From Haematococcus lacustris (taxonomy: Eukaryota; Chlorophyta; Chlorophyceae; Chlamydomonadales; Haematococcaceae): a stretch of 64,000 nucleotides of DNA. Below the pieces are notes generated by a model. It worked only from the letters and a program-made list of their open reading frames with translations. It did not search any database and was not told the DNA's origin. Numbering within the stretch: the first letter of the stretch is position 1; each line of letters starts with the position of its first letter. Below, in pieces: positions 1 to 9,600 of this stretch. Both the position numbers and the translations under genes were made by a program. The stretch spans positions 5,226,703 to 5,290,702 of the forward strand of contig JASKMD010000020.1 of NCBI GenBank assembly GCA_030144725.1, given 5' to 3'.

Positions 1-226
1 TGCGAGGTGTTTGAGCGTCAATGCATGTGTTTTGCGGGGGTGTAGCGAGGTGTCGCGGGGTGTTTGAGCGTCAATGCATGTGTTTTGCGGGGGTGTAGCG
101 AGGTGTTGCGAGGTGTTTGAGCGTCAATGCATGTGTTTTGCAGGGGTGTAGCGAGGTGTTGCGAGGTGTTTGAGCGTCAATGCATGTGTTTTGCGGGGGT
201 GTAGCGAGGTGTTGCGGGGTGTTTGG
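1..226. repeat. 53-bp tandem repeat, about 4.2 copies
   Basis: A 53-bp unit containing TTTGAGCGTCAATGCATG recurs at 10, 63, 116 and 169 with exact 53-bp spacing and only a few substitutions. The array runs off the left edge of the window. The reading frames it creates are repeat translations, not genes. Confidence 0.93.
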
Positions 227-246
227 ACAAGGAGATATGTAACAAG

Positions 247-545
247 CGTCTGAACAGATACTCAAACAAGTGTCTGTACAGATAGCAAAACAAGCGTCTG
301 TACAGATAGCGAAGCCAACATCTGTACAGATAGCAAAGCAAGCATCTGTACAGATAGCAAAGAAGCATCTATACAGATAGAAGAGAGGCATCTGTACAGA
401 TAGAAGAGAGGCATCTATACAGATAGCTCAAAGGCATCTGTACAGATAGTTGAAAGGGGCATCTGTACAGATAATCAAAGAGCTATCTGTACAGATAGCA
501 AGAAGCATCTGTACAGATAGCTTTGCAGACATCTGTACAGATAGC
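247..545. repeat. Palindromic minisatellite (ATCTGTACAGAT core), 13 units
   Basis: Thirteen units share a 12-13 bp core, most often ATCTGTACAGAT, which is its own reverse complement. They are separated by A/G-rich spacers of about 10-15 bp (for example AGCAAAG, AGAAGAGAGGC). Eight cores are perfect palindromes; the others carry single changes (ATCTATACAGAT, GTCTGTACAGAT). No coding sense is visible. Confidence 0.9.
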
Positions 546-1020
546 TACCTAGCCGTCGCAACGGATGCACGGATTCACGTAAGACTTGTACCGTTCGAAC
601 GGCCTTCTACTCTAGTTTTCATAGAGCTATGGTCGGTCCAATCGCGACCGGTCCTTGTTTATCGTGAGTGCTGGGCTGGGCTGGGCTGGGCTGCAACACA
701 AGGGAGGCAACAGTGGGAACGTTGTGGGAGGTGATGAAATGGTGGTGGTGGTGGTGGTGGTGGTGGTGAGGGGGCCTGGGAGGGGGTGGTGAACACGGAG
801 GTACTAGGCGTGATTGTAAGGCCTGCAGCAACCAGGTGTGGTAGCGGTTAGGCTGGATACTAAGGGCTATGCTGCGCAATGCTAGCTCCTTCTAAGCTCT
901 TACCTTGGTCCTAAGCTCTTACCATGGTCCGTCTGGCCTCTTCGCTGCTCACAACACGTTGCACCTGCCTTGCGTTGGTGCATCAATGCTTGCGATAATT
1001 GCGGAGAATCGTTGCGAGGA
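546..1020. other. Intergenic stretch with microsatellites, no gene seen
   Basis: Non-coding by inspection. It contains a short (GGGCT)n run near 669-694 and a (GGT)n microsatellite at 741-769. Its composition is less GC-rich than the LINE material. Short open frames here lack any recognisable domain. Confidence 0.6.
741..769. repeat. (GGT)n microsatellite
   Basis: Uninterrupted GGT trinucleotide run of about 9-10 units. Confidence 0.95.
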
Positions 1021-1134
1021 AACTGGCCGCGAGGCTAGCTGCGATGCTGGCTGCGAGGCTGGCTGCGAGGCTGGCTGCGAAACTGGCTGCGAGGCTGGCT
1101 GCGAGGAAAATGGCTGCGAGGCTGGCTGCGAGGT
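1021..1134. repeat. 12-bp minisatellite (GGCTGCGAGGCT)
   Basis: About nine imperfect tandem units of a 12-bp motif GGCTGCGAGGCT, with variants such as GCGATGCT and GCGAAACT. Confidence 0.88.
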
Positions 1135-1190
1135 GAGATCCTCGCACCGAGCTGCCTCACAGGTATGCTTCTGCGCTGCTGGACCAGTTG

Positions 1191-1379
1191 TGTGGCCGCG
1201 AGGTTGATTGCCGAGTATGTGGCTGCGAGTATGGGGTAGATGTGGCTGCGAGTATGGGTAACCTCGTGCGATGCCATCTGTGGCCCAGCTGTGTGGCCGC
1301 GAGGTTGATTGCCGAGTATGTGGCTGCGAGTATGGGCTAGATGCGGCTGCGAGTATGGGTAACCTCGTGCGATGCCATC
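1191..1379. repeat. 101-bp spaced direct repeat, two copies
   Basis: The stretch starting TGTGGCCGCGAGGTTGATTG at 1191 recurs at 1292. Both copies run through two GGCTGCGAGTATGGG submotifs to CGTGCGATGCCATC. The copies are about 88 bp each, offset 101 bp, nearly identical. Confidence 0.88.
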
Positions 1380-1471
1380 GCTGCAATACCGGCTACACGA
1401 TGCTGCGACTAAGTGTTGGACGGATGCCTGAATGCAAGTGAGATGTTCAGAATTTTTCTAAGTGCTTAAAG

Positions 1472-1824
1472 GCTACAGTACTGTAAGTGGTCTCTCGAGG
1501 TACCTCGAGGTACCTCGAGGTACTGTAGATGTCTACAGTACTGTAGATGTCTACAGTACTGTAGATGTCTACAGTACTGTAGATGTCTACAGTAATGTAA
1601 ATGGTCTCTCGAGGTACCTCGAGGTACCTACAGTACTGTAGATGTCTACAGTACTGTAAGTGGTCCCTCGAGGTACCTCGAGGTACCTACAGTACTGTAG
1701 ATGTCTACAGTACTGTAGATGTCTACAATACTGTAGATGTCTACAGTACTGTAGATGTCTACAGTTCTGTAAGTGGTCTCTCGCGAGGTACCCCGACAGT
1801 ACTGTAGACACCTACAGTACTGTA
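1472..1824. repeat. Palindromic satellite: TACAGTACTGTA and CTCGAGGTAC units
   Basis: About fifteen units of an 18-bp motif GATGTCTACAGTACTGTA are interspersed with two or three copies at a time of CTCGAGGTAC. The core TACAGTACTGTA and the composite CCTCGAGGTACCTCGAGG are both perfect palindromes. The design is like the array at 247-545 (spaced self-complementary cores) but the sequence is unrelated. Confidence 0.9.
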
Positions 1825-1960
1825 GCATGGCCGTATCTCACCAACCGCGCAAAATCACGAATTTTAGTTTCAACCCCCAATCTTACAATGCCTTCATTTG
1901 ACTATGTACCAAGTCCGAGGCTCTGAATCTCAAAAATGCTGTTACTAATTTGCCTGAGTG
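1825..1960. other. Unassigned spacer between satellites and first LINE fragment
   Basis: AT-richer unique-looking sequence with no open frame of note. It ends where homology to the LINE ORF2 begins (AACGCACAAGTCCGC at 1961). Confidence 0.5.
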
Positions 1961-2400
1961 AACGCACAAGTCCGCATGAACCCAGCAGCAAGGGAGGCAG
2001 CCGCTGAGCAGGGTTGGACCCACGTCCGCCACGTGAGGGAGGCCCTGCATAGCCCCCATCTGGAGGGGGAGGCACGATGGGCTGCCGACCTGGTCAGGGC
2101 TTGCCTCCCAGAGCCCTGGCAGGGCATGGTGGACCGCCTGCAGCCTCCTCAGCCGGAGTGGGAGTGCCTGAGGGTTGGGCCAGGGGTGGGGTTTGTGATG
2201 CGGCGCACCCCCCTGCTCCAGCCCTCCCACTGGGTGGGCCCCAACGGCCGCCTCTACCCCCTAGACCCCACAGGGCAGGGGCCCCTAGGGGCTTTCTGGG
2301 CGGAGGGAGGGGCGGCCTGGGAGCCAGCTGTGGTGGCCCGACTCAACAAGCCCAGCTACAGGCTGACTCCGGAGGAGCGAGCCACCCACCTCCGCCCTCT
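1961..2400 (+). pseudogene. LINE ORF2 fragment (C-terminal region)
   Basis: The translation matches the ORF2 segment downstream of the RT seen in full at about 18310-18750, for example the blocks QVRMNPAAREAAAEQGW and PSHWVGPNGRLYPLDP. It begins abruptly inside ORF2 with no start codon or RT. It ends at 2400 after HLRPL, where the sequence switches to an inverted ORF1 segment of another LINE. It is a truncated remnant that served as the left flank of block 1. It cannot be functional alone. Confidence 0.88.
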
Positions 2401-3695
2401 AGAGGTAGAGTTGGGGGGTCACCTGGTGACTGGGTAGGGGGCTGTGCAGGGTGTGGTGGGGGAGGTTGAGCAAGGGGGGGTGGAGGAGGTAGAGCAAGGG
2501 GGTCATCAGGTGGCTGGGAAGGGAGCTGGGCAGGGGGCTGAGGAGGAGGATGGAAAGGGGGAGGGGGGGGAGGTTGAGCAAGGGTGTCACCTGGTGGTTG
2601 GGTATGGGGCTGGGCAGGGGGTGGAGGGGGAGAGAAAGCAGGTGGGTCACCTGGTGGCTGGGCAGGGGGTGGTGGGGGGGGTTGAGCAGGGGGAGGTGGG
2701 GGAGGTTGAGCAGGGGGAGGCGGGGGAGGATGAAGGGGGGGTCCACCAGGAGGCTGGGCTGGTGGCTTGGCAGGGGGTTGGGGAGGAGGATGGGCAGGGG
2801 GAGGCGGGGGAGGTTGAGCAGGGGGGTCACCTGGTGGCTGGGCAGGGGCCTGAGCAGGGGGGGGTCCTTGGTCGAGCAGAGGCTGTGTGTCCCCCCACAG
2901 CTGCAGGATCTGCAGCTTGCCCCAGCCAGTAGGAGTGGCATACACCTCAGGCAGCAGGGCTAGCTTTGGGTCCCCTAGAGGGGGCACCACGACAGCCTCC
3001 ACTATGGCCCCGTTACCCCCAGGCGACCCCCAGAAACTGCTTGTGCGGGAATGGGCACCCAGCCGCTCGCTAAGCACGACTGCTGTGTGCAGGTCCAGGG
3101 CCTCCGGCAAGCCCGCTGTTGGGGCCGGGCTGACCTTGTACCCCACTGCCTTGAGCACCCCCTCTACCAGACCCTCCCTAGACGCCAGGGGGTAGTGGTG
3201 GTGGAAGACCAGCTTGACTGCACCTGGGGGGGGGCCATGGTCCATGGGCTCCACGGGCACACGCACGTTCCGGCCAAAGAGAGGCATCTCCAACCACGGC
3301 TGGGAGATGAACTGGGAGTCCAAGGCCCTTCCCTCCATGCTGGCTGCATCATGCACGACCACCAAGCTGTAGAGGGGGTGGCCTGCAGTGTGGAGGGTGG
3401 AGAGGGAGGCAACAGCACTGCCATGCCGCTGTTTGTGAGCCAGCAGGGCTGTGCTGCAAGTCTCTGCGAGAGCCCAGGCATCTTCATAAGGGGCAGGCAG
3501 CAGGGGGTTAAGCTGTTGGAGCCGCAGCAGCTCCTTGCTGGCGACGCGCCCGATTGGCATGAGCCATGCCATGGGCCCGCCGACCAGGGGCTCAAAAAGG
3601 GGAGGGCATGGGTCCCGGGACAAGAGAGGGGCCCGGGACCACGCAAAGTGCCGAAAGACAGGCACAAGCTGCTGCGATCTGCAGCTGGCCTCCAT
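2401..3695 (-). pseudogene. LINE ORF1, truncated at its 3' side (inverted copy)
   Basis: First in-frame ATG on the minus strand is at 3693-3695; the frame is open upstream of it from about 3782 without another ATG. The first roughly 290 residues form a globular region with blocks PMAWLMPIGRVASKELLRLQ, SLVVVHDAASMEGRAL and VKLVFHHHYPLASREGLVEG. A long Pro-rich tail (PPPPPPAQPP-type repeats) follows. I do not recognise a named family; by position it is the LINE ORF1 protein. The frame is cut by the rearrangement junction at 2401 and ends in foreign sequence (stop at 2343-2345). The intact counterpart is at 56249-58792. Confidence 0.78.
3500..3504. other. Empty integration site equivalent to the LTR-element target
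   Basis: This copy reads GCAGGCAGCAGGGGGTTAAG uninterrupted. In the paralogous inverted segment the LTR element sits between two copies of GCAGG exactly here. It therefore shows the pre-insertion state and confirms the target duplication. Confidence 0.85.
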
Positions 3696-4700
3696 GACGC
3701 GATAAGCCGAAGCAACCTGGAGGGCCACAGGCGCAGGCAACACGCGAGCTTGAGACGGGCACAAACTAAGGGTCAAGCGCACTGGTTGAGCACTTAACTC
3801 AGCCTTCCCCCATTGACCCGGGGGCTAGGCTTGGTTCTCAGGTACGCCGGCTCGCACTGAATTCAGTGGAGCAAACCCCGGCGGTGGGCCTCCGACCGTT
3901 GTCGTCTCCTTGGCAGTGACGCGACAGGCGCCGGCAGAAGGCGAGGCACGCGGGGGGGAGGAGGAAGGGGGGGAGAAGGAGAAGAGGGTGGGGGAAGGGC
4001 AGCTGGGCGGAAGCTGCAGCGGTTGAGGCGGTTGCCTCAGGAAACCGACAGCGCTGTAGGCTCCCGCGAACTGCTGGCTGTGGTTCGCACAAGAAGCGAC
4101 AGCAGCTGCACACAGCGATAGCAGGAAAGGACCTGCGGCTGGAAAGGGCTGCTGGAGGCGGTTGGAGCGGTTACACCTGCGGCAGCTGCGAGGTAGCGGC
4201 GGCTGGGATGAGGCGCTCAGGTGGCGGCGCCTGAGAGAAACGGCTGCGGCTGGCGCAACCTGACAGACGTTATGAAGCGGAAAGCCGAAAAGAGCAAAAG
4301 CGCTGCTGGCGGCTGCTGGCGGCTGTGGCGGCTGCTGGCGGCGGCTGTGCTGGCGGCTGGCTGCGGCTGAGAGCAGACAGACAGAGACGACCACACCACC
4401 TTAACGCAGCTCCTGCTCCTTGCTGTTTGGCTGCTCCGCAGGCTGAAACTCGCGACTTGCTGCCTTAGCAACAAAAACTGCGAAACAACGCTCCTCCGGC
4501 TGCTCCTGCTGCGAAATCGCTAGCTGTGCTAACGAGAGGCGCTAACTCGCGACCCACGCGAAACGGCAGGCTGCGAAAAGTGCGAGAGGCGGCACTGGCA
4601 GCAGCGGGCTACTGCAGGGTGGGGAGTGGCGGCAACGCCCTACCACCTGCTCAATACCACCTGCTCAGTTTCACCTGCTCAGTACCACCTGCTCAGTACC

Positions 4701-5318
4701 TGGGGCTAGGACTGGGGCTGGGGCTGGGGCTGGGGCTGGGGCTGGGGCTGGGGCTGGGGCTGGGGCTGGGGCTGGGGCTGGGGCTGGGGCTGGGGCTGGG
4801 GCTGGGGCTGGGGCTGGGGCTGGGGCTGGGGCTGGGGCTGGGGCTGGGGCTGGGGCTGGGGCTGGGGCTGGGGCTGGGGCTGGGGCTGGGGCTGGGGCTG
4901 GGGCTGGGGCTGGGGCTGGGGCTGGGGCTGGGGCTGGGGCTGGGGCTGGGGCTGGGGCTGGGGCTGGGGCTGGGGCTGGGGCTGGGGCTGGGGCTGGGGC
5001 TGGGGCTGGGGCTGGGGCTGGGGCTGGGGCTGGGGCTGGGGCTGGGGCTGGGGCTGGGGCTGGGGCTGGGGCTGGGGCTGGGGCTGGGGCTGGGGCTGGG
5101 GCTGGGGCTGGGGCTGGGGCTGGGGCTGGGGCTGGGGCTGGGGCTGGGGCTGGGGCTGGGGCTGGGGCTGGGGCTGGGGCTGGGGCTGGGGCTGGGGCTG
5201 GGGCTGGGGCTGGGGCTGGGGCTGGGGCTGGGGCTGGGGCTGGGGCTGGGGCTGGGGCTGGGGCTGGGGCTGGGGCTGGGGCTGGGGCTGGGGCTGGGGC
5301 TGGGGCTGGGGCTGGGGC
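4701..5318 (+). repeat. (GGGGCT)n hexanucleotide tract, about 103 units
   Basis: Nearly perfect GGGGCT repeat; only the first unit or two deviate (GGGGCTAGGACT). All six frames stay open. In the LINE sense frame it encodes (Ala-Gly)n and runs straight into ORF-M. Homologous tracts in copies E and G are about 17 and 74 units long, so the length is unstable. The runs of four G are G-quadruplex prone on the sense strand. Confidence 0.95.
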
Positions 5319-5331
5319 CGTGCCTTCTCCG

Positions 5332-6624
5332 ATGGTTTTGGATCGCCCACGCCTTACCCGACCCGTGCTCTCTACCCTCTTTCCAACGCCCACCACCTTC
5401 CAGCCCAGCGCCCAGGGGGCTTTTGTGTCCCGAGCGTATGCGCCTTGCTCTGTCCCACCCCGAGGGGTGCATCTCCCCCACATCCCTCTTCCCCCCCAGC
5501 AGCTCTCTGCCCCCCTGAACCCCCCTTGGGCCGCCCCTCCCCCCCTTGTTATTCCTCCCGCTGTCCATCCCGTGCCTCTTGAGGGGTCTGTTGCCACTGG
5601 CTCCCTTGCCGGTATTCCCCCATCAGCCTCTCCGCGCTCCCCGGGGCACTTGGGGTTGCTGGGCAAGGCCCTCTTTAAGGGCGCGGTGCTGGCCTCCAAG
5701 GGCAAGCTCGCTGCCCGTAAGCTGAGAGATGCCACAGCTAGGGGCCTAGCCGCAGCCGGGCAGTGGGTGGGTGGGGAACCTTCCGCCAGCTCTCCCTCCC
5801 TTGACCCCATGGACGCCGAGGCAGCGGCCCCCACCGCCTCTTGCCGCACGGAGGTCACGGGGCCTGGCGCAGTTGCCCATCTCCCAGCCCAGGAGCTTGG
5901 TCCCTCCACCGGGCTGGGCACCCGGCTCGGCACGGTGCGGGTTGGGCCCGGTGAGCTGCAGGGTAGTCAGCCTCCCCGCTGGCTTGACACCGCCGCGAGG
6001 GCACCTCCGCGCCCCTCCCCGGATGACAGGAGGGCTAGGCGGGAGGAGCGGCAGCGGGTGGCTCAGTGTAGGTCGAGGCGAGGCAACACGCAGCCAGCTA
6101 CCCAGCCAGCCAGAGGGGGGCCTAGCCGGCGCCGGTATGGCATTCCCTCTTCCGGTTCCAGCTCTGAGGAGTGGGAGGCACGGCGTGCAGGGCACCAGCA
6201 AGCTGGCAGGCAGCGTGCTGCGCAGCTTGGCCATGGGTCCCCACACGTGCGCCGCTACGGGTTGCTCAGCCCCTCTGCTAGCCTGGCCAGCTCGCTGGGG
6301 GCCTCCTGTGACAGCCCTGTAGTTGAGTCAGCAGGGCCCCGGGAGGGGAGGTTGAGGGTGCCTAAGCGGCAGCAGCCCGAGCAGGCAGCTCAGCCTGGGG
6401 AGGAGGTCGAGCAGCTCGGTCCTCTGCCCCTGCGGCCCCCGCTGGCCATCTATTCCCGTGAGCCTCGGGTCCGCCTGCGCCGCCCGGGGGCCAAGTTGGC
6501 CTGCATTGAGGCCACTCCAGCCCCTATCCCCGGCCCACCCCCTTTGCCCGGTCCGCCTCCCCTTCCCAGCCCACCCACCCTCCTCTACACACGCGTAGCC
6601 CGCGCGGGGGCAAGCCAGGACTAG
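5332..6624 (+). CDS. LINE ORF-M: Arg/Pro-rich disordered region before endonuclease
   Basis: The ATG at 5332 is the first in this frame after the (Ala-Gly)n tract, and the frame is open through that tract, so the region may really be the middle of a longer ORF. The 430 residues are low-complexity: a Pro/Ser-rich first third, an Arg-rich middle (DDRRARREERQRVAQ, RRRYGIPSSGSSSEEWEA) and a PPLPGPPPLPSPP stretch near the end. It has no catalytic motif and no family I recognise; nucleic-acid binding is a guess from charge. It ends in TAG at 6622-6624, two bases before the ORF2 ATG at 6627. In copy G a 1-bp insertion removes this stop and joins the region in frame to the endonuclease. The block GSQPPRWLDTAARAPPRPSP resembles one in the ORF2 C-terminal region. 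Confidence 0.6.
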   Translation: MVLDRPRLTRPVLSTLFPTPTTFQPSAQGAFVSRAYAPCSVPPRGVHLPHIPLPPQQLSAPLNPPWAAPPPLVIPPAVHPVPLEGSVATGSLAGIPPSASPRSPGHLGLLGKALFKGAVLASKGKLAARKLRDATARGLAAAGQWVGGEPSASSPSLDPMDAEAAAPTASCRTEVTGPGAVAHLPAQELGPSTGLGTRLGTVRVGPGELQGSQPPRWLDTAARAPPRPSPDDRRARREERQRVAQCRSRRGNTQPATQPARGGPSRRRYGIPSSGSSSEEWEARRAGHQQAGRQRAAQLGHGSPHVRRYGLLSPSASLASSLGASCDSPVVESAGPREGRLRVPKRQQPEQAAQPGEEVEQLGPLPLRPPLAIYSREPRVRLRRPGAKLACIEATPAPIPGPPPLPGPPPLPSPPTLLYTRVARAGASQD

Positions 6625-6626
6625 CC

Positions 6627-9600
6627 ATGCAGCGCCCAGGTGTGGCCGCCAGATTCTTGGCAGTCACCCTCAACGTGCAGGGCCTTGCCCAGCCGCACAA
6701 ACTGCAGGCCCTGCTTGACTGGGCCGCTGACAGCCCGGCGCAAGTGGTGTTCCTCCAAGAGTGCCATAGGGCGGAGAGCGTGTGGCAGTGGGCAGAAGCC
6801 CACTCGGGGGCCAAGCCCGCCTGGCGGGGGCAGTGGTTTTACACCCCTGGCACCGGCAGCTCCCAAGGCTGTCTGGTGTTGGTCAAGCCCTCCACCATCC
6901 TCCAGGGGTGCACCCAGGTGCAGCTGCAGGCAGAGGGGGCCCAGGGGCGGGTGCTGCGGGTAGACGGGGAGCTCGCAGGCAGGCCGGTGTCCCTAGTGTG
7001 CGTGTACGCCCCGGCGCAGCAGGCAGAGCGGCCAGCGTTCTACGCAGAGTGCCTCCCCGCTTGCCTCCCGCCAGCCGCCGACCGCCGCCTCCTCCTCATG
7101 GGGGGCGACTTCAACTGCATCTTAGCCCCCGTGGACAGAGTGGGCATCCCGCAGGGCTCGCAGCATGGGGAGGCCTGGGTGGGCAGCCGGGGCCAGGGGG
7201 CGGAGCAGCTGCGGCAGCTGGTGGGTGAGCGGGGTCTGGTGGACCCGTGGCGCCATCTGCACCCCTCCAAGAGAGACCTCACCCACTTCAGCGAGCGTTG
7301 GCAGACGGGTGCGCGCCTTGACCGATGGTACATCTCGGAGGAGCTGGTGCAGTGGCAGATGGACAGCGCCATCCAGGGTGTGCTGCCAGTGCCCACCGAC
7401 CACCGGCCCGTGTCAGTGGCAGTGTGCCCCCCCGACCTGCCTCTCACCGTCCCCGCTCCCTGGCAGCTGCACCCCGCCCACCTTGACAACCCCGACCTGC
7501 TGGACTGCCTCAAGGACTTCCTACAGGCGGAGGCCCTTCACCACGAGGCTGCGAGTCAGCTGGGGCTGCCTAGGGATGGGCACAGGGCCAGGTGGGCCCG
7601 CATCAAGCAGGGCCTGGCCATGCGTGCCCAGCACTTCCTGCGGGCCCAGCGCCGCGCGCAGCGTGACCTGCAGCAGCGCAGGGAGAAGGCGGCAGCAGTG
7701 GCCAGGGCTCACCTCGTGCGGCAGCTGGTGCGGGTGGAGCGAGAGGGGGAGGCTGAGGTGCAGGCGGCGCAGCACCTGGGAGAGGCCGCAGCCCTGGCGG
7801 GTGTGGGGGCGAGGGAGCAGGGGGCCCAGCAATCCCTGCTGGCCAGCGCTGTCCTCGACCAGTACTACGGCGACCGCTCCTCCTTCTACTTCTACCATCG
7901 CGACCAGCCCGCGCACACCCCCACCCTCATCTCCTCTCTCCAGCTCCCCGGCCAGCCAGGTCAGCCAGCAGACCTTACCACGCCGGCCGGGGTGAAGGCA
8001 GCGTGCAGGGCTTTCCAGCAGCACTACTCAGCTGCCGAGCCCACCGGTGTCTACGCAGCCAAGCCGGTGGACACAGCTGCACGCGCCACGCTGCTGGGCA
8101 GCCTCACCTCCCACCTCACCCCCACCCAGGCCAGGGCTGCCGAGGGCCCCGATGGCATCCCTATGCTATCAGAGGAGGAGCTGGGCCGGGCTCTGCAGGG
8201 CTGCGCGCACAGCAAGGCCCCGGGGCTAGATGGGCTGCCCATGGAGGTCTATGACCGGCTGTGGGTGGAGCTGGGGCGGCCGCTGCGGGCCATGTTGCGA
8301 GAGGCCCTGGCAGACACCGCTGACCCTGCCCCCCTGGCTGAGTTCCTGACAGGCATCATCACCCTCGTGCCCAAGGCTGGCAAGCCGAGGGACCAGGTGG
8401 CCGGCTACCGCCCCATCACGCTCCTCAACTGCGACGTGCGCCTGGTGGCCAGGGCAGTGGAGGACCGGCTGCAGCTGCCCTTGGACCTGCTGGTGTCCCC
8501 CTCTCAGTCCGCCTTCATCCTGGGCAGGGACATCAGCGACAGCGTGCAGTTCCACCTGGGCCTGCTGGAGTACCTGCAGCAGCGGGGCAGCCCAGCCTGG
8601 CTGTTGTTGCTGGACCTGGCGGGTGCCTATGACAACGTGTCCTGGGGCTTGCTCCAGGACACGATGGAGGCCATGGGGTTCTGCCGGGAGGGGCATGTGC
8701 GCTGGGCTCAGCTGCTGCACCGGGGGGCCACGAGCCAGGTGCTGGTCAACGGCCACCTCACCGACAGCTTCCCCCTTGCGTCGGGGCTGCTGCAGGGCAG
8801 CGGGGCCTCCCCGCTCTACTGGTGCATCGTGCTTCAGCCGCTGGTCAGCTACCTCAGCTCGCTCCAGCTGGCAGGCCGCATCAGCACCCCCACCATCCCC
8901 TCCAGCCCTCTGGCCATGCACAGGGCCGCCCTGACCCCCGCGCTCCCCTCCAAGGAGTATGCGGACGACCTCACCATCGTGGTGCTCGATCGGGTCAGAG
9001 ACGGGAAGGTGGTTGTGGAGGCCCTGGGCCTGTTCCGCGCCGCTGGGGGCCCTGCGCTGAGCGTGAGCAAGAGCTCAGCCCTACCGTGTGCCCAGCCAGA
9101 GCCCGGGCTGGGTAACCAGGGGGGCTCGGGCCCCGAGGGGGCGGGGAGGGAAGGAAGGGGGGGTGCCGGGGGGGAAGGGGGCGGGCAGGGGCAGGTGGGC
9201 GAGCAGGGGCTAGGGGGTGGGCTGGGGGAAGGTGGCGGGCAAGGGCAGCAGCAGGGCGGGCAGGAGCAGGGTGGGGAGCAGGAGCCGGAGGTGGTCATCC
9301 CAGCTGTCCGAGCGGGGGTGCCCGTGCGCCACCTGGGGGTCCCTCTTGGGGCGGCCTCCTACGCTGCCACCAGCGAGGCCGCCTTCGGTGGGGCGGCGGC
9401 GGCCATGATGGCAGCCTCCCTCCCTTGGCGGCCCCAAGGCCTCAACCTCCTGGGGCGGGTGCAGGTGGCACAGCAGTGCCTGGCCTCCAAGTCCATCTAC
9501 CAAATGGCTTTTGTGCAACCCTCCGCTCCTCTGACGCAAGCCATGGCCGCGGCTGTCAACCGCTTTGTGGCAGCCTCAGACCTGCCCCAGGAGCGCAGCC

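Larger units (their letters stand above)
2401..4699 (-). mobile_element. Inverted 5' segment of LINE (5'UTR and ORF1), block 1
   Basis: Read on the minus strand this equals the 5' part of copy G (55370-57540): 5'UTR, then ORF1. Its 5'-most end (about 4620-4699) carries four 15-bp repeats of the type ACTGAGCAGGTGGT that copy G lacks. It abuts the sense (GGGGCT)n tract of copy A. The order, with internal ORF1 sequence next to the left flank and the element 5' end next to the sense part, is the geometry produced by twin priming during LINE integration. The same inverted arrangement occurs in block 2, so a shared ancestral event followed by duplication is equally possible. Confidence 0.85.

Noticed and set aside
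247..545. Possible CRISPR array
   Set aside because: The 12-13 bp cores are too short, spacers are short and similar to one another, no cas genes are present, and the context is a eukaryotic nuclear genome.
949..1386. 145-codon minus-strand frame and its plus-strand partners
   Set aside because: Composed of Ser-Gln-Pro repeats read from the 12-bp and 101-bp minisatellites; no domain, start context or conservation.
1587..1926. Open frames over the palindromic satellite (QYCRHLQYCRHL types)
   Set aside because: Simple translations of an 18-bp repeat, present on both strands.
4693..5933. Long minus-strand frames of Pro-Ala, Pro-Ser and Pro-Gln dipeptides
   Set aside because: They are the antisense readings of (GGGGCT)n, which has no stop in any frame; not genes. 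The same applies at 33283-34035 and 59394-60596.
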